64,000 nucleotides of DNA, from the NCBI RefSeq assembly GCF_022662535.1, contig NZ_JAKQYM010000002.1, positions 248,001-312,000 on the forward strand, given 5' to 3'. This document shows, piece after piece, positions 9,088 to 18,323 of this stretch; position 1 is the first letter of the stretch, and each line of letters opens with the position of its first letter. The notes under the pieces are model-generated. The model ran no database searches, was not told the DNA's origin, and was given only the letters and a program-made list of their open reading frames with translations. This DNA comes from Polaribacter marinus. GTDB lineage: Bacteria > Bacteroidota > Bacteroidia > Flavobacteriales > Flavobacteriaceae. The translations under genes and the position numbers were made by a program.

Positions 9088-9952
9088 CTATAAAAAGCCT
9101 TATGTAATTGCAGAAATAGGATGTAATCATAAAGGAGAAATAGAAATAGCTAAAGAATTAATAAAAATTGCAAAGATTTTTTGTAATTGTGATGCTGTAA
9201 AATTTCAGAAAAGAAATAACAAAGAGTTATTAACTGAAGAACAATATAGTGCCCCACATCCAAATCCAGCAAATTCATATGGTGGTACTTATGGAGAACA
9301 TAGAGAGTATTTAGAGTTTAATGTAGAGGAACACAAAATTTTAAAAGAGTATTGTGAGGAGATAGACATAGAATATTCAACTTCTGTTTGGGATACAACT
9401 TCTGCAAAAGAAATAGCAAGTTTAAATCCTGCTTTTATAAAAATTCCTTCAGCTTGTAACAATCATTATGATATGTTAGGATGGTTGGCAGATAATTATA
9501 AAGGAGAAATACATATTTCTACTGGAATGACAACTAAAGGAGAAATTGATGATTTGATAAGTTTTTTTGAAGAAAAAGGAAGAAACAAAGATTTAGTTGT
9601 TTACAATTGTACCTCTGGTTATCCTGTTCCTTTTGAAGATGTTTGTTTGTTGGATATTAAGTTGTTAATAGAAAAATACGGAGACAAAGTAAAACATATA
9701 GGGTTTTCGGGTCATCATTTAGGAATTGCTGTAGATATTGCTGCTTTTACTTTAGGAGCAAATGTAATTGAAAGACATTATACTATTGATAGAACATGGA
9801 AAGGAACCGATCATGCAGCATCTTTAGAACCCATGGGGCTACGTAAATTGAATAGAGATTTACAAGCAGTGTATAAAGCATTAACCTATAAGCAATCGGA
9901 TATATTAGGGATTGAAGAAGAGCAAAGGAAAAAATTAAAGTACAGAAAATAG
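9077..9952 (+). CDS. neuB: NeuB-family nonulosonic acid synthase lacking the C-terminal SAF domain
   Basis: 291 aa. A TIM-barrel synthase condensing a mannose-type sugar (ManNAc, mannose or their 6-phosphates) with phosphoenolpyruvate. Family motifs are IAEIGCNHKG (11-20), KFQKR (42-46), ISTGMTT (147-153), GFSGHH (209-214) and ERHYT...GTDHAASL (232-250). Standard NeuB/SpsE proteins are about 340-350 aa with an antifreeze-like (SAF) domain; this one stops just after the barrel, with no frameshift remnant visible downstream. It is coupled to the upstream cytidylyltransferase-phosphatase gene, so substrate and product may be phosphorylated forms. Confidence 0.88.
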   Translation: MSVNYKKPYVIAEIGCNHKGEIEIAKELIKIAKIFCNCDAVKFQKRNNKELLTEEQYSAPHPNPANSYGGTYGEHREYLEFNVEEHKILKEYCEEIDIEYSTSVWDTTSAKEIASLNPAFIKIPSACNNHYDMLGWLADNYKGEIHISTGMTTKGEIDDLISFFEEKGRNKDLVVYNCTSGYPVPFEDVCLLDIKLLIEKYGDKVKHIGFSGHHLGIAVDIAAFTLGANVIERHYTIDRTWKGTDHAASLEPMGLRKLNRDLQAVYKALTYKQSDILGIEEEQRKKLKYRK

Positions 9953-9964
9953 TAGTTTGTAAAT

Positions 9965-11359
9965 ATGACAAATAAAAAAATATTGTTTTTACTTCCTGAT
10001 GGTGGAGGACTTAGAAATTTTGTGTATTCAGATTTTTATAAAAAATTACAACAAAAAGAAGTTGAGGTTTCTTATTGGAATGGATCATGTTTTCCTATTA
10101 ATGAAAAGCTGTTTCGTAAAGAAATTAAAATAGAAAAAGCAACTACACATTCTTTAACTTCAATTTTATCTAGAGCAAGAAAAAGAATTGAGTTAAATTT
10201 ATTTACCAAAGAATTTAAGGATCATGTTTATCAAATGTATAAGTTCCCTTTAACTTATAATAATTTTGGGAATACTCTAAAAAGTGTAATGGTAAACATT
10301 TTAGAGACATTTTGCTCTAATAAAAAAGGGTTAAATTTTGTTAAAAATCAAATAGTTAAATTAGAAAGAAGTACTCAAAGATATACAGATTGTAAATCTC
10401 AATTAGAAGCTTACAAACCTAATTTAGTTTTTTGTTCAAATCAAAGAAATACACAAGCTTTAGCACCCTTATTAGCAGCTAAAGATCTAGGAATAAAAAC
10501 AGCGTGTTTTATTCAATCATGGGATAATGTACCCAAAGCCATGTTGGTTTTAGAAACAGATTATTATTATGTATGGAGTAATTTAATGAAAGAAGAACTT
10601 TTAAAGTATTATTCGTTTATTGATGAAAATCAGGTGATTGTTACTGGTACTCCTCAGTTTGAACCACATTATGATGATAACTTAATAGAAAGTAGAGCAG
10701 ACTTTTGTAAGAGTTATGGATTGGATACTAATAAAAAATATATATGTTATTCTGGTGATGATGAAACTACCTCTCCATTAGATCAGTATTATTTAGAAGA
10801 TTTAGCAAACGCTGTACGTAGTTTAAATAATAAAGGGAACAACATTGGAATTATTTTTAGAAGATGTCCGGTAGATTTTTCCAATAGATTTGATGAGATT
10901 ATCAATAATAACAAAGACATAATTGTATCTATAGATCCAATATGGAAGGAGTATGGAAATACTACGAAAGCAAGATATCCAGAAAATGAAGATTATAAAT
11001 TACTTTCAAATATCTGTCATCATAGTGAAATGGTAACGAATGTGTGTTCTTCTACTGTTTTTGATTTTGTAATACACAAAAAACCTTGCGTGTATTATAA
11101 TTATGAACAACCTCAATTAAAAAAAGGGATTAGAGATATTGGACAAAATTATGATTATATTCATTTTAGATCTATGCCATCAAAAGAAGCTGTTATTTTT
11201 TGTGAATCTAAAGAGAGTTTAGAAAAAATAGTTGAAAATACCTTGTTAAATAAAGTATCTAATGTTAAAATAGGAACCGAGTGGTATCATATAATTGTTG
11301 GTAATGAACCCTCAAAATCCACAGAATGTTTTGTGAATTCATTGAGTCAAATTATTTAA
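9965..11359 (+). CDS. GT-B-like surface glycan protein of unassigned family, candidate nonulosonic acid transferase
   Basis: 464 aa, no close family recognised. The N-terminus ILFLLPDGGGLRNF looks like a Rossmann strand with a glycine loop. Mid-protein FIQSWDNVPKA and the C-terminal half (VTGTPQFEPHY, ICYSGDD, NVCSSTVFDFVIHKKP) resemble CDP-glycerol transferase and capsule-type GT-B enzymes, in which a Ser-Ser/Thr segment before the last helix binds the nucleotide-sugar. It sits 12 nt after neuB and 18 nt before wecB, so transfer of the CMP-activated sugar is a reasonable guess, but this is context only. No signal peptide or membrane span is seen. Confidence 0.65.
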   Translation: MTNKKILFLLPDGGGLRNFVYSDFYKKLQQKEVEVSYWNGSCFPINEKLFRKEIKIEKATTHSLTSILSRARKRIELNLFTKEFKDHVYQMYKFPLTYNNFGNTLKSVMVNILETFCSNKKGLNFVKNQIVKLERSTQRYTDCKSQLEAYKPNLVFCSNQRNTQALAPLLAAKDLGIKTACFIQSWDNVPKAMLVLETDYYYVWSNLMKEELLKYYSFIDENQVIVTGTPQFEPHYDDNLIESRADFCKSYGLDTNKKYICYSGDDETTSPLDQYYLEDLANAVRSLNNKGNNIGIIFRRCPVDFSNRFDEIINNNKDIIVSIDPIWKEYGNTTKARYPENEDYKLLSNICHHSEMVTNVCSSTVFDFVIHKKPCVYYNYEQPQLKKGIRDIGQNYDYIHFRSMPSKEAVIFCESKESLEKIVENTLLNKVSNVKIGTEWYHIIVGNEPSKSTECFVNSLSQII

Positions 11360-11377
11360 GAATCATAATCAACAATC

Positions 11378-12487
11378 ATGAAAAAAATACTAGTCGTATT
11401 TGGTACCAGACCTGAAGCTATTAAAATGGCTCCTTTGGTAAAAGAGTTAAAAAAAACAGAAGAATTTACTACTAAAGTTTGTGTTACTGCTCAGCATAGA
11501 GAAATGTTAGATCAGGTATTGTCTTTTTTTAAAATTACTCCAGATTATGATTTAGATTTAATGAAAATCGATCAGTCTTTAAATGAGTTGAGTGCAAGAA
11601 TATTAATGGCTATAGATCCTGTGTTATCAGATTTTAATCCGGATTTGGTATTGGTACACGGAGATACATCTACTAGTAGTATGGTGGCATTGGCTAGTTT
11701 TCATAAAGGAATTAAGATAGGACATGTAGAGGCTGGTTTAAGAACCTATAATAAATATGCTCCTTTCCCCGAAGAGATTAACAGACAAATAACAGGAAGA
11801 GTGGCAGATATTCATTTTGCTCCAACACAACAATCAGCTAATAATTTGCTGAATGAAAAGGTAAATGAGAAAGATATTTTTATAACAGGTAACACAGTAA
11901 TAGATGCTTTGTTATGGGGAATACAGCATGTAAATGAAGGTAGAGAAGATATTAAAGAAATTAAACAGTTTATAGACGTTAATAAAAAAGTAATTGTTGT
12001 TACTGGACATAGAAGAGAAAATTTTGGAGATAAATTTTATGAATTTTGTAATGCTTTAAAGCAATTGGCCACTAGAGAAGATGTTCAGATTATTTACCCT
12101 GTTCATTTAAATCCAAATGTGCAAAAAGTGGTTTATGATACTTTAGGTAATCATAATAATATATTGTTAATTGCTCCTTTAGATTACGAAGCTTTTATTT
12201 GGTTGTTAAATCAATCCTATTTAATAATTACAGATAGTGGAGGTGTGCAAGAAGAGGCACCATCTTTAAAAAAACCAGTTTTGGTAACTAGAGATGTTAC
12301 CGAAAGGCAAGAGGCGGTTATAGAAGGAACGGTAAAATTAGTAGGAACCAATCAAGAAAAAATAATAAAAGAAGCTACTATTCTGTTAGATAATATTGAG
12401 GTTTACAGTACTATGGTAAGTAATAAAAATCCTTATGGAGATGGAACAGCATGTGTACAAATTGTAAATGTTTTAAAGTCTATATAA
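11378..12487 (+). CDS. wecB: UDP-N-acetylglucosamine 2-epimerase, non-hydrolysing
   Basis: 369 aa, normal length for WecB. Interconverts UDP-GlcNAc and UDP-ManNAc. Diagnostic segments are VFGTRPEAIKMAPL (7-20), HVEAGLRT (116-123), TGHRRENFG (209-217) and the late DSGGVQEEAPSL substrate loop. FGTRPEAIKMAPL is characteristic of the non-hydrolysing type and argues against NeuC, which would release free ManNAc. UDP-ManNAc made here could feed a ManNAc or ManNAcA residue; no UDP-ManNAc dehydrogenase is present in the window. The next gene starts immediately after the stop. Confidence 0.93.
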   Translation: MKKILVVFGTRPEAIKMAPLVKELKKTEEFTTKVCVTAQHREMLDQVLSFFKITPDYDLDLMKIDQSLNELSARILMAIDPVLSDFNPDLVLVHGDTSTSSMVALASFHKGIKIGHVEAGLRTYNKYAPFPEEINRQITGRVADIHFAPTQQSANNLLNEKVNEKDIFITGNTVIDALLWGIQHVNEGREDIKEIKQFIDVNKKVIVVTGHRRENFGDKFYEFCNALKQLATREDVQIIYPVHLNPNVQKVVYDTLGNHNNILLIAPLDYEAFIWLLNQSYLIITDSGGVQEEAPSLKKPVLVTRDVTERQEAVIEGTVKLVGTNQEKIIKEATILLDNIEVYSTMVSNKNPYGDGTACVQIVNVLKSI

Positions 12488-13549
12488 ATGAAAAAAGTAG
12501 CTGTAGTTTGTAATTATATTTTAAAACCAAACAGAATTGGTGGTATGGATAGATTCTTTAAATTGTTTGATGAACAACTAAAAGAACAAGGATTTACCGT
12601 AGATTGGTTTTTTACAGATTACACAGCTTTTGATTTTTATAAAAACTTAACTATTTATAGTGCAAATAATACATCTGTAGAAAATAAGTTTATAGAAGTT
12701 TCTTGTAATCATCATTATGATATTATCATTACTCATTTTACGGAACTATGTACTAAGTTCTATAAAGATATTCAGACATATAATCCAAATTCTTATGTAA
12801 TTGCTGTAGATCATAATCCAAGACCCTTAGAAGGTTTTTCTTTAAAAAAGAGAGTGAAAAAAAGATTAGCAGGGATTTTATATAGCAAATATATACATCA
12901 ATTTATAGGTGTCTCACAATATACGGTGAATCATATTTTAAATGATTATGGTACATTCTTAAAAAAGAAAACTAAAGTTATTTATAACGGAATTGATACT
13001 GATGTTTTTGAAAAAAGAACACAAGAAAATAAAAACAAATTTATAGTAGCTTCTCATTTAAGACCTTCAAAAGGAATTCAAGATTTGTTAAAGGCTTTAA
13101 GTTATTTAAACCCTAAATTATTAGAAAATGTAATTGTTGATGTTTATGGAGAAGGTGCTTACAAAGAAGAATTACAACGACTCACTAATGAATATAAATT
13201 ACAAGACAAGGTTTCTTTTAAAGGGAGTTCTTCTAAACTAAATGAATTGTTTTGTAATTATCGTTATATGATTCAACCAACTTATATGGAGTGTTTTAGT
13301 TTGTCAATTTTAGAAAGTTTATCAGCAAACATCCCTGTAATTACGACAACTGTAGGAGGGAATTTAGAAGTTATAGAAAACAATAAAAACGGATATATAT
13401 ATGCTCCAGGAGATTGTAAAGCATTGGCTTCTATTTTAGAAAATATTATTATAGAAAAAGATAGTATTACAGAAAATACTTCAGATTTAATTGAGCAAGA
13501 GTATAATTTGGAAAAAATGGTTAAACATCATATAAAATTGTTGCCATGA
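12488..13549 (+). CDS. GT4-family glycosyltransferase
   Basis: 353 aa. N-terminal VAVVCNYILKPNRIGGMDRF (4-23) is the GT-B acceptor-domain start with a GG loop. The hinge and donor domain are marked by FIVASHLRPSKGIQDLLKAL and VIVDVYGEGAYKEEL. The retaining E-x7-E is in YMECFSLSILESL. It directly abuts wecB and overlaps the next gene by four bases (ATGA). Predicted retaining transfer in repeat-unit assembly; sugar unknown. Confidence 0.9.
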   Translation: MKKVAVVCNYILKPNRIGGMDRFFKLFDEQLKEQGFTVDWFFTDYTAFDFYKNLTIYSANNTSVENKFIEVSCNHHYDIIITHFTELCTKFYKDIQTYNPNSYVIAVDHNPRPLEGFSLKKRVKKRLAGILYSKYIHQFIGVSQYTVNHILNDYGTFLKKKTKVIYNGIDTDVFEKRTQENKNKFIVASHLRPSKGIQDLLKALSYLNPKLLENVIVDVYGEGAYKEELQRLTNEYKLQDKVSFKGSSSKLNELFCNYRYMIQPTYMECFSLSILESLSANIPVITTTVGGNLEVIENNKNGYIYAPGDCKALASILENIIIEKDSITENTSDLIEQEYNLEKMVKHHIKLLP

Positions 13550-14682
13550 ACTTAGCATTTATTACTCCAGAATATCCCATTGCTAGTTTTAAAGGGAACA
13601 TTGGCGGAATAGGAACCTTTACAAAAAACTTAGCAGAACAGTTGGTAAAGAACCAATGTAAAGTAACTGTTTTTGTTCACAGTCAACCTAAAGAAAATGT
13701 TGTTATTCAAAATGGAGTAGAAGTACATTTGGTAAAAAAAAATGCGGTAAAAGGGATTACATGGTTTACCAACAGACGATATTTTAATAAGTATGTAAAT
13801 CAGATTATTTTAAAAAATAAAATAGAAGTTATTGAAGCACCAGAGTGGACGGGGTTTACGGCTTTTATGAAATTTAAATGCCCTTTTGTAATTCGTCTTC
13901 ATGGTTCTGATACCTATTTCTGTGATTTAGAAAATAGACCCGTAAAACCAAAGAATAGGTTTTTTGAAAAAAGAGCTTTATTAGGAGCAGATAAGATTGT
14001 TGGAGTGAGTAAATTTGTAGCTGATAAAACACAAGAATTATTTAAGTTAAAGAAAGAAATTGAAGTGATTCATAATGCTATTGATATTTCATTATTTGTA
14101 CCAAATCATCAACAAATAAAACCTAAATCATTATTGTACTTTGGAACGATTATCAGGAAAAAAGGAGTTTTAGAAATAGCAAAAGCATTTAACAGCATCA
14201 TAGAGAAAGATCAAACGGTTACTTTGACTTTATTAGGAAGAGATAATAAAGATGTGATTACCAAACAATCTACAGTAAATTTATTGAAAGAATTGTTATC
14301 AGAAAAAGCATTACAAAACACACTTTTTATAAATGCAGTCCCTTATAAAGATGTGATTACGTATATTCAACAATCAGAAATTGTATTATTACCAAGTTTT
14401 GCAGAAGCGTTTCCAATGACTTGGTTAGAAGCCATGGCTTTAGAAAAAAAAATGGTAACCTCTAATATTGGTTGGGCAAAAGAATTAATGATAGATGGAG
14501 TTACTGGATATACAGTAAATCCTATAAATACAGAGGATTTTGCAACTAAAGTCTTAGTTTTGTTAAATGAAACTGAAAAAACATCAATAATGGCTAAAGC
14601 GGCAAGAAATAGAATTGTAAATGAATTTGATATGGAGAAGTCTATTCAACAAAATATCAAGTTTTATAAAAGTTTCCTATGA
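13546..14682 (+). CDS. GT4-family glycosyltransferase
   Basis: 378 aa. The start LAFITPEYPIASFKGNIGG is the common GT4 opening with a GG-containing acceptor loop (GGIGTF). The donor site has LLYFGTIIRKKGVLEIAKAF and the E-x7-E segment FAEAFPMTWLEAMA. Four-base ATGA overlaps on both sides make it part of a coupled run. Likely adds a hexose or similar sugar; donor not determinable. Confidence 0.9.
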   Translation: MNLAFITPEYPIASFKGNIGGIGTFTKNLAEQLVKNQCKVTVFVHSQPKENVVIQNGVEVHLVKKNAVKGITWFTNRRYFNKYVNQIILKNKIEVIEAPEWTGFTAFMKFKCPFVIRLHGSDTYFCDLENRPVKPKNRFFEKRALLGADKIVGVSKFVADKTQELFKLKKEIEVIHNAIDISLFVPNHQQIKPKSLLYFGTIIRKKGVLEIAKAFNSIIEKDQTVTLTLLGRDNKDVITKQSTVNLLKELLSEKALQNTLFINAVPYKDVITYIQQSEIVLLPSFAEAFPMTWLEAMALEKKMVTSNIGWAKELMIDGVTGYTVNPINTEDFATKVLVLLNETEKTSIMAKAARNRIVNEFDMEKSIQQNIKFYKSFL

Positions 14683-16223
14683 TTGTTCTTTTTCATAATG
14701 GAATTAAGTCTCTAAAATATAGAAATACAACTTTAAAAGAAGTGTTTTTATGTGAAGAGAAAACCATACAAAAATCTTTGTATCATTTATCTAATTTGTA
14801 TCCAAATGAATTATTGATATGGTGTCATGAAAAATTAGAAAACGATATTAATTATCAGCAGATGACCTCTATCTTTCATCATCAATTAATTTTTTCGAGT
14901 TATGGTTGCAGTTCAATTTCTAATAATATCGGATATGTAGATCAACATTGTTTTATCAATGTAAAAAAAGAGGTTCAATATCCTACTTGGATGATGTCTG
15001 GAGACATTGGTGGTGCTTATGCAAGTGTAATTCAGCAATCAAAAGAAATTGTGAATATTTCACAATCTTTTGGATTGTATTTATCTAGTTTTACTAAATT
15101 AAGCATGCCAAAAGGTTTGCTTTGTTATTCAGAGCCAAAATTATTGAAAGGTGATTTAAAAAATGCTAAAATAGAGGTAGAGGCAACAACTAAATCTCTT
15201 TTTAAGTTTGTGAAAAAACATTATAAAATTCAATGGGTTTTTATTTTGTTTTTTTGCCTATTATATCATCAAAAAAAGATTTATCTAGGGAGTTTATGGC
15301 TGAGTTTGTTTGCAAAAAAACAAACGGGTAATGAGATAACTTTTAAGCATATTACTGTTTTATCAAGTAAAGAACAAATTGCAAAAAAAGATTTTAAAGT
15401 AGATGTATTAATTCCTACATTAGGACGTAAAGAACATTTATACAATGTATTGAAAGATTTATCTAAACAAACATTACTTCCAAAAAAAGTAATCATTGTA
15501 GAGCAAAATGGGGTAAAAGGTTCGGTCTCAGAATTAGATTATTTAATTGATATTTGGCCTTTTGAAATAGATCATATATTTATTCATCAATTAGGAGCTT
15601 GTAATGCAAGAAACATTGCTTTGTCTAAAGTAACTTCTGATTGGGTGTTTTTTGCAGATGATGATATTCGATTTGAAAAAGATTTATTAGAAAAATCATT
15701 TAGCTATATTAATATGTTTGGAATTTCTAGTTTTAGTATAAGTTGTTTACAAAAAGGAGAAATAGAACATAATAAAACACATTTTCAATGGAGTGGATTT
15801 GGCACGAATGCTTCTTTAGTAGAAAGTAAACAGATAAAAACATGTAGTTTTAAATCTGAGCATGAATTTGGATATGGAGAGGATAATGATTTTGGGATGC
15901 AGTTACGGAATAAAGGATGTGATAATTTATATATTCCGTATATTACAATGCTTCATTTAAAAGCACCCATTGGTGGGTTTAGAGCTAAAGTTCATCCTAA
16001 ATGGGAAAAAGATTTCATACAACCCAAACCATCACCAACGGTAATGGCTTATAATTTAAAACACTTAACCAACCAACAATTAAAAGGTTATAAATTATTG
16101 TTGTTTGTTAAATTTTATAAAAAACAATCGATTAAAAATCCGATTCAATATTTTCATTATTTTAAACAACGTTGGAATGCAAGTGTAAAATGGGCAACTA
16201 ATTTAATGGAATATGAAGTTTAG
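14679..16223 (+). CDS. Two-part protein: unknown N-terminal domain plus GT2 glycosyltransferase
   Basis: 514 aa, much longer than other GT2 genes here. The GT2 catalytic domain starts only at about residue 241 (VDVLIPTLGRKEHL), with its acidic motif FADDDI near 325-330 and the late GYGEDNDFG segment. The first 240 residues match no family I recognise. They contain PNELLIWCHEKLEN, PTWMMSGDIGGAY and, near residues 185-210, a hydrophobic stretch (WVFILFFCLLYHQ) that could be a membrane-associated helix. The N-terminal part may bind an acceptor or a partner enzyme; that is inference. It overlaps both neighbours. Confidence 0.82.
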   Translation: MIVLFHNGIKSLKYRNTTLKEVFLCEEKTIQKSLYHLSNLYPNELLIWCHEKLENDINYQQMTSIFHHQLIFSSYGCSSISNNIGYVDQHCFINVKKEVQYPTWMMSGDIGGAYASVIQQSKEIVNISQSFGLYLSSFTKLSMPKGLLCYSEPKLLKGDLKNAKIEVEATTKSLFKFVKKHYKIQWVFILFFCLLYHQKKIYLGSLWLSLFAKKQTGNEITFKHITVLSSKEQIAKKDFKVDVLIPTLGRKEHLYNVLKDLSKQTLLPKKVIIVEQNGVKGSVSELDYLIDIWPFEIDHIFIHQLGACNARNIALSKVTSDWVFFADDDIRFEKDLLEKSFSYINMFGISSFSISCLQKGEIEHNKTHFQWSGFGTNASLVESKQIKTCSFKSEHEFGYGEDNDFGMQLRNKGCDNLYIPYITMLHLKAPIGGFRAKVHPKWEKDFIQPKPSPTVMAYNLKHLTNQQLKGYKLLLFVKFYKKQSIKNPIQYFHYFKQRWNASVKWATNLMEYEV

Positions 16224-17205
16224 TCTAATTATTTGTACATACATGCGACCAACAGCTTTATTAAAGTTGTTAAAAACGGTGACTAACCAAAGTTTATATC
16301 CGAATGAAATTTTAATTGTAGATGGTTCTACAGATGATTTAACGAAAGAAATTTTAGATCAACACATTTTTGAAAACTTAATTTATTATAAGGTTTCTCA
16401 AGAAGAAAAAGGGTTGACCAAACAACGTAATTTTGGTATTAAACGAGTTCATGAAGATATAGATGTTGTTTGTTTTTTAGATGATGATATCTTATTACAA
16501 GAAAAGTATTTTGAAAACTTAATAGGTACATATATGACACATCCAAAGGCTTTAGCGGTTGGGGGATATATCACAAATGAAGTTGATTGGGTTAAGACTG
16601 ATGATGTCAGTGAAAATAAATTCTCTTACGATGGTTGGGTAAGAAAAGAAGGTACTAGATTTAAACTAAGAAAAAAACTAGGATTGTTAGATACTACTCC
16701 GCCAGGTTGGATGCCTAAATTTTCTAATGGTCGTTCTATTAGTTTTTTGCCTCCAAGCAATAAAATTTACCCTGTAGAGCAATTAATGGGGGGAGTTGCT
16801 TCCTATAGAAAAGAAGTTTTTAAAGAAATTTCCTTTTCAAAATACTTTGAAGGATATGGATTGTACGAAGATGCTGATTTCTCTTTAAGATTAGCGAAAA
16901 AGGGGAAATTGTATATCAATACAGCAGCCAAATTAGAACATCATCATGATGCTGCAGGTAGACCCAATCAATTTAAATATGGTAAAATGGTAACCAGAAA
17001 TGGTTGGTATGTTTGGCGAGTAAAATATGCAAATCCTAGTATAAATGCTCGCTTTAAATGGAACGCTATTGCCATTGTATTGATGTTAGTACGATTTGTA
17101 AATGTTTTTACAACTACTAAAAGAAAAGAAGCTTTTACAGAAGCTATGGGAAGATGTGTTGGTTTAGTGTCATTAATTTTTAACAAGCCTAATATAGAAA
17201 GATGA
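16213..17205 (+). CDS. GT2-family glycosyltransferase
   Basis: 330 aa. GT2 start FSLIICTYMRPTALL (3-17), acidic motif FLDDDI near residues 92-97, and the late FEGYGLYEDADFSLRL segment found in rhamnosyl- and galactofuranosyl-type GT2 enzymes. A stretch near the C-terminus (NAIAIVLMLVRFVNVF) is hydrophobic enough to associate with the membrane. It overlaps the previous gene by 11 nt and the next by 4 nt. The exact sugar is unknown. Confidence 0.88.
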   Translation: MKFSLIICTYMRPTALLKLLKTVTNQSLYPNEILIVDGSTDDLTKEILDQHIFENLIYYKVSQEEKGLTKQRNFGIKRVHEDIDVVCFLDDDILLQEKYFENLIGTYMTHPKALAVGGYITNEVDWVKTDDVSENKFSYDGWVRKEGTRFKLRKKLGLLDTTPPGWMPKFSNGRSISFLPPSNKIYPVEQLMGGVASYRKEVFKEISFSKYFEGYGLYEDADFSLRLAKKGKLYINTAAKLEHHHDAAGRPNQFKYGKMVTRNGWYVWRVKYANPSINARFKWNAIAIVLMLVRFVNVFTTTKRKEAFTEAMGRCVGLVSLIFNKPNIER

Positions 17206-18323
17206 AATTCGGGATTATAACACATGCTGTTCATAAAGTGAAAGATGGACAAATTTATGGGTATGAACCTTATGTTCGCGAAATGAATTTATGGACAAAG
17301 TATGTGGATGAAATTATTATTTTAGCTCCAATTACTAAAAAAGAAATTTCAAGTATTGAAATTGCTTACCAGCACCCAAATATAAAAGTAGTTGAAATTC
17401 TGAATTTTGATATTACCTCTTTTAAAAATTTATTAAAATCAATATTAATCATACCTCAGATTTGTAGTTTGATTTATAGGGTAATGAAAGAAGTCAATCA
17501 CATTCATTTACGTTGTCCTGGTAATGTTGGTTTATTAGGTTGTTTGGTTCAAATAGCATTTCCTTCAAAACAAAAAACAGCAAAATACGCCGGAAATTGG
17601 GACCCAAAAAGTAAACAACCTCTTTCATATAAATTTCAAAAATGGTTATTAAGTAATACTTTTTTAACGAAAAACATGAAGGTATTAGTGTATGGAGATT
17701 GGCCAAATCAAACCAAAAATATTATTCCTTTTTTTACAGCAAGTTATCATCAAGATGAAATGATAGCGATTCCTCCTAAAAATGTCAACCAACAAATTCA
17801 GTTGATTTTTGTAGGAGGGTTAACCGTAGGGAAACAACCTTTAATTAGTGTGAAAGCAACTCATCAATTATTAAAAAAAGGATATGAGGTTGTGTTACAT
17901 ATTTATGGAGATGGAGTTCAAAGAACAGAGTTAGAAGCTTATGTAAAAGTACATCAATTAGAAAGTAAGGTGGTCTTACATGGAAATGTAGAGAAAGATG
18001 TGGTTAAAAGAGCTTTTCAAGCATCCCATTTTCTTATTTTTATATCAAAATCCGAAGGTTGGCCTAAAGTAGTTGCAGAAGCTATGTTTTGGGAATGTTT
18101 GCCCATTACTTCCAAGGTGTCTTGTGTGCCTTATATGTTAGGAGATAATACTCGAGGTAGAGTTGTAGATTCTAATGTGGATGAGGTTGTGAGTGCTATA
18201 GAAGCGTATTTACAAACACCTAATAGATATTTAGAGCATGCTGCAAACGCAAAACAGTGGTCGAGACAGTTTACTCTAGGAAAATTTGAACAAGAAATTA
18301 AAAAGTTACTTTTAAATGAATAA
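17202..18323 (+). CDS. GT4-like glycosyltransferase
   Basis: 373 aa. GT-B protein with N-terminal FGIITHAVHKVKDGQIYGYE and a well-conserved C-terminal donor domain: LIFVGGLTVGKQPLISVKA, VVLHIYGDGVQRTEL and the E-x7-E region SEGWPKVVAEAMFWE. The acceptor half contains ISLV-type hydrophobic segments around residues 75-120 (LLKSILIIPQICSLIY, VGLLGCLVQIAF), probably for membrane contact. Coupled to its neighbours by 4- and 8-nt overlaps. Retaining sugar transfer is predicted; donor unknown. Confidence 0.87.
   Translation: MKFGIITHAVHKVKDGQIYGYEPYVREMNLWTKYVDEIIILAPITKKEISSIEIAYQHPNIKVVEILNFDITSFKNLLKSILIIPQICSLIYRVMKEVNHIHLRCPGNVGLLGCLVQIAFPSKQKTAKYAGNWDPKSKQPLSYKFQKWLLSNTFLTKNMKVLVYGDWPNQTKNIIPFFTASYHQDEMIAIPPKNVNQQIQLIFVGGLTVGKQPLISVKATHQLLKKGYEVVLHIYGDGVQRTELEAYVKVHQLESKVVLHGNVEKDVVKRAFQASHFLIFISKSEGWPKVVAEAMFWECLPITSKVSCVPYMLGDNTRGRVVDSNVDEVVSAIEAYLQTPNRYLEHAANAKQWSRQFTLGKFEQEIKKLLLNE

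Noticed and set aside
11378..12487. Possible hydrolysing epimerase (NeuC) feeding the sialic acid genes
   Set aside because: FGTRPEAIKMAPL and the HRRENFG motif match the non-hydrolysing WecB type, which yields UDP-ManNAc and not free ManNAc.
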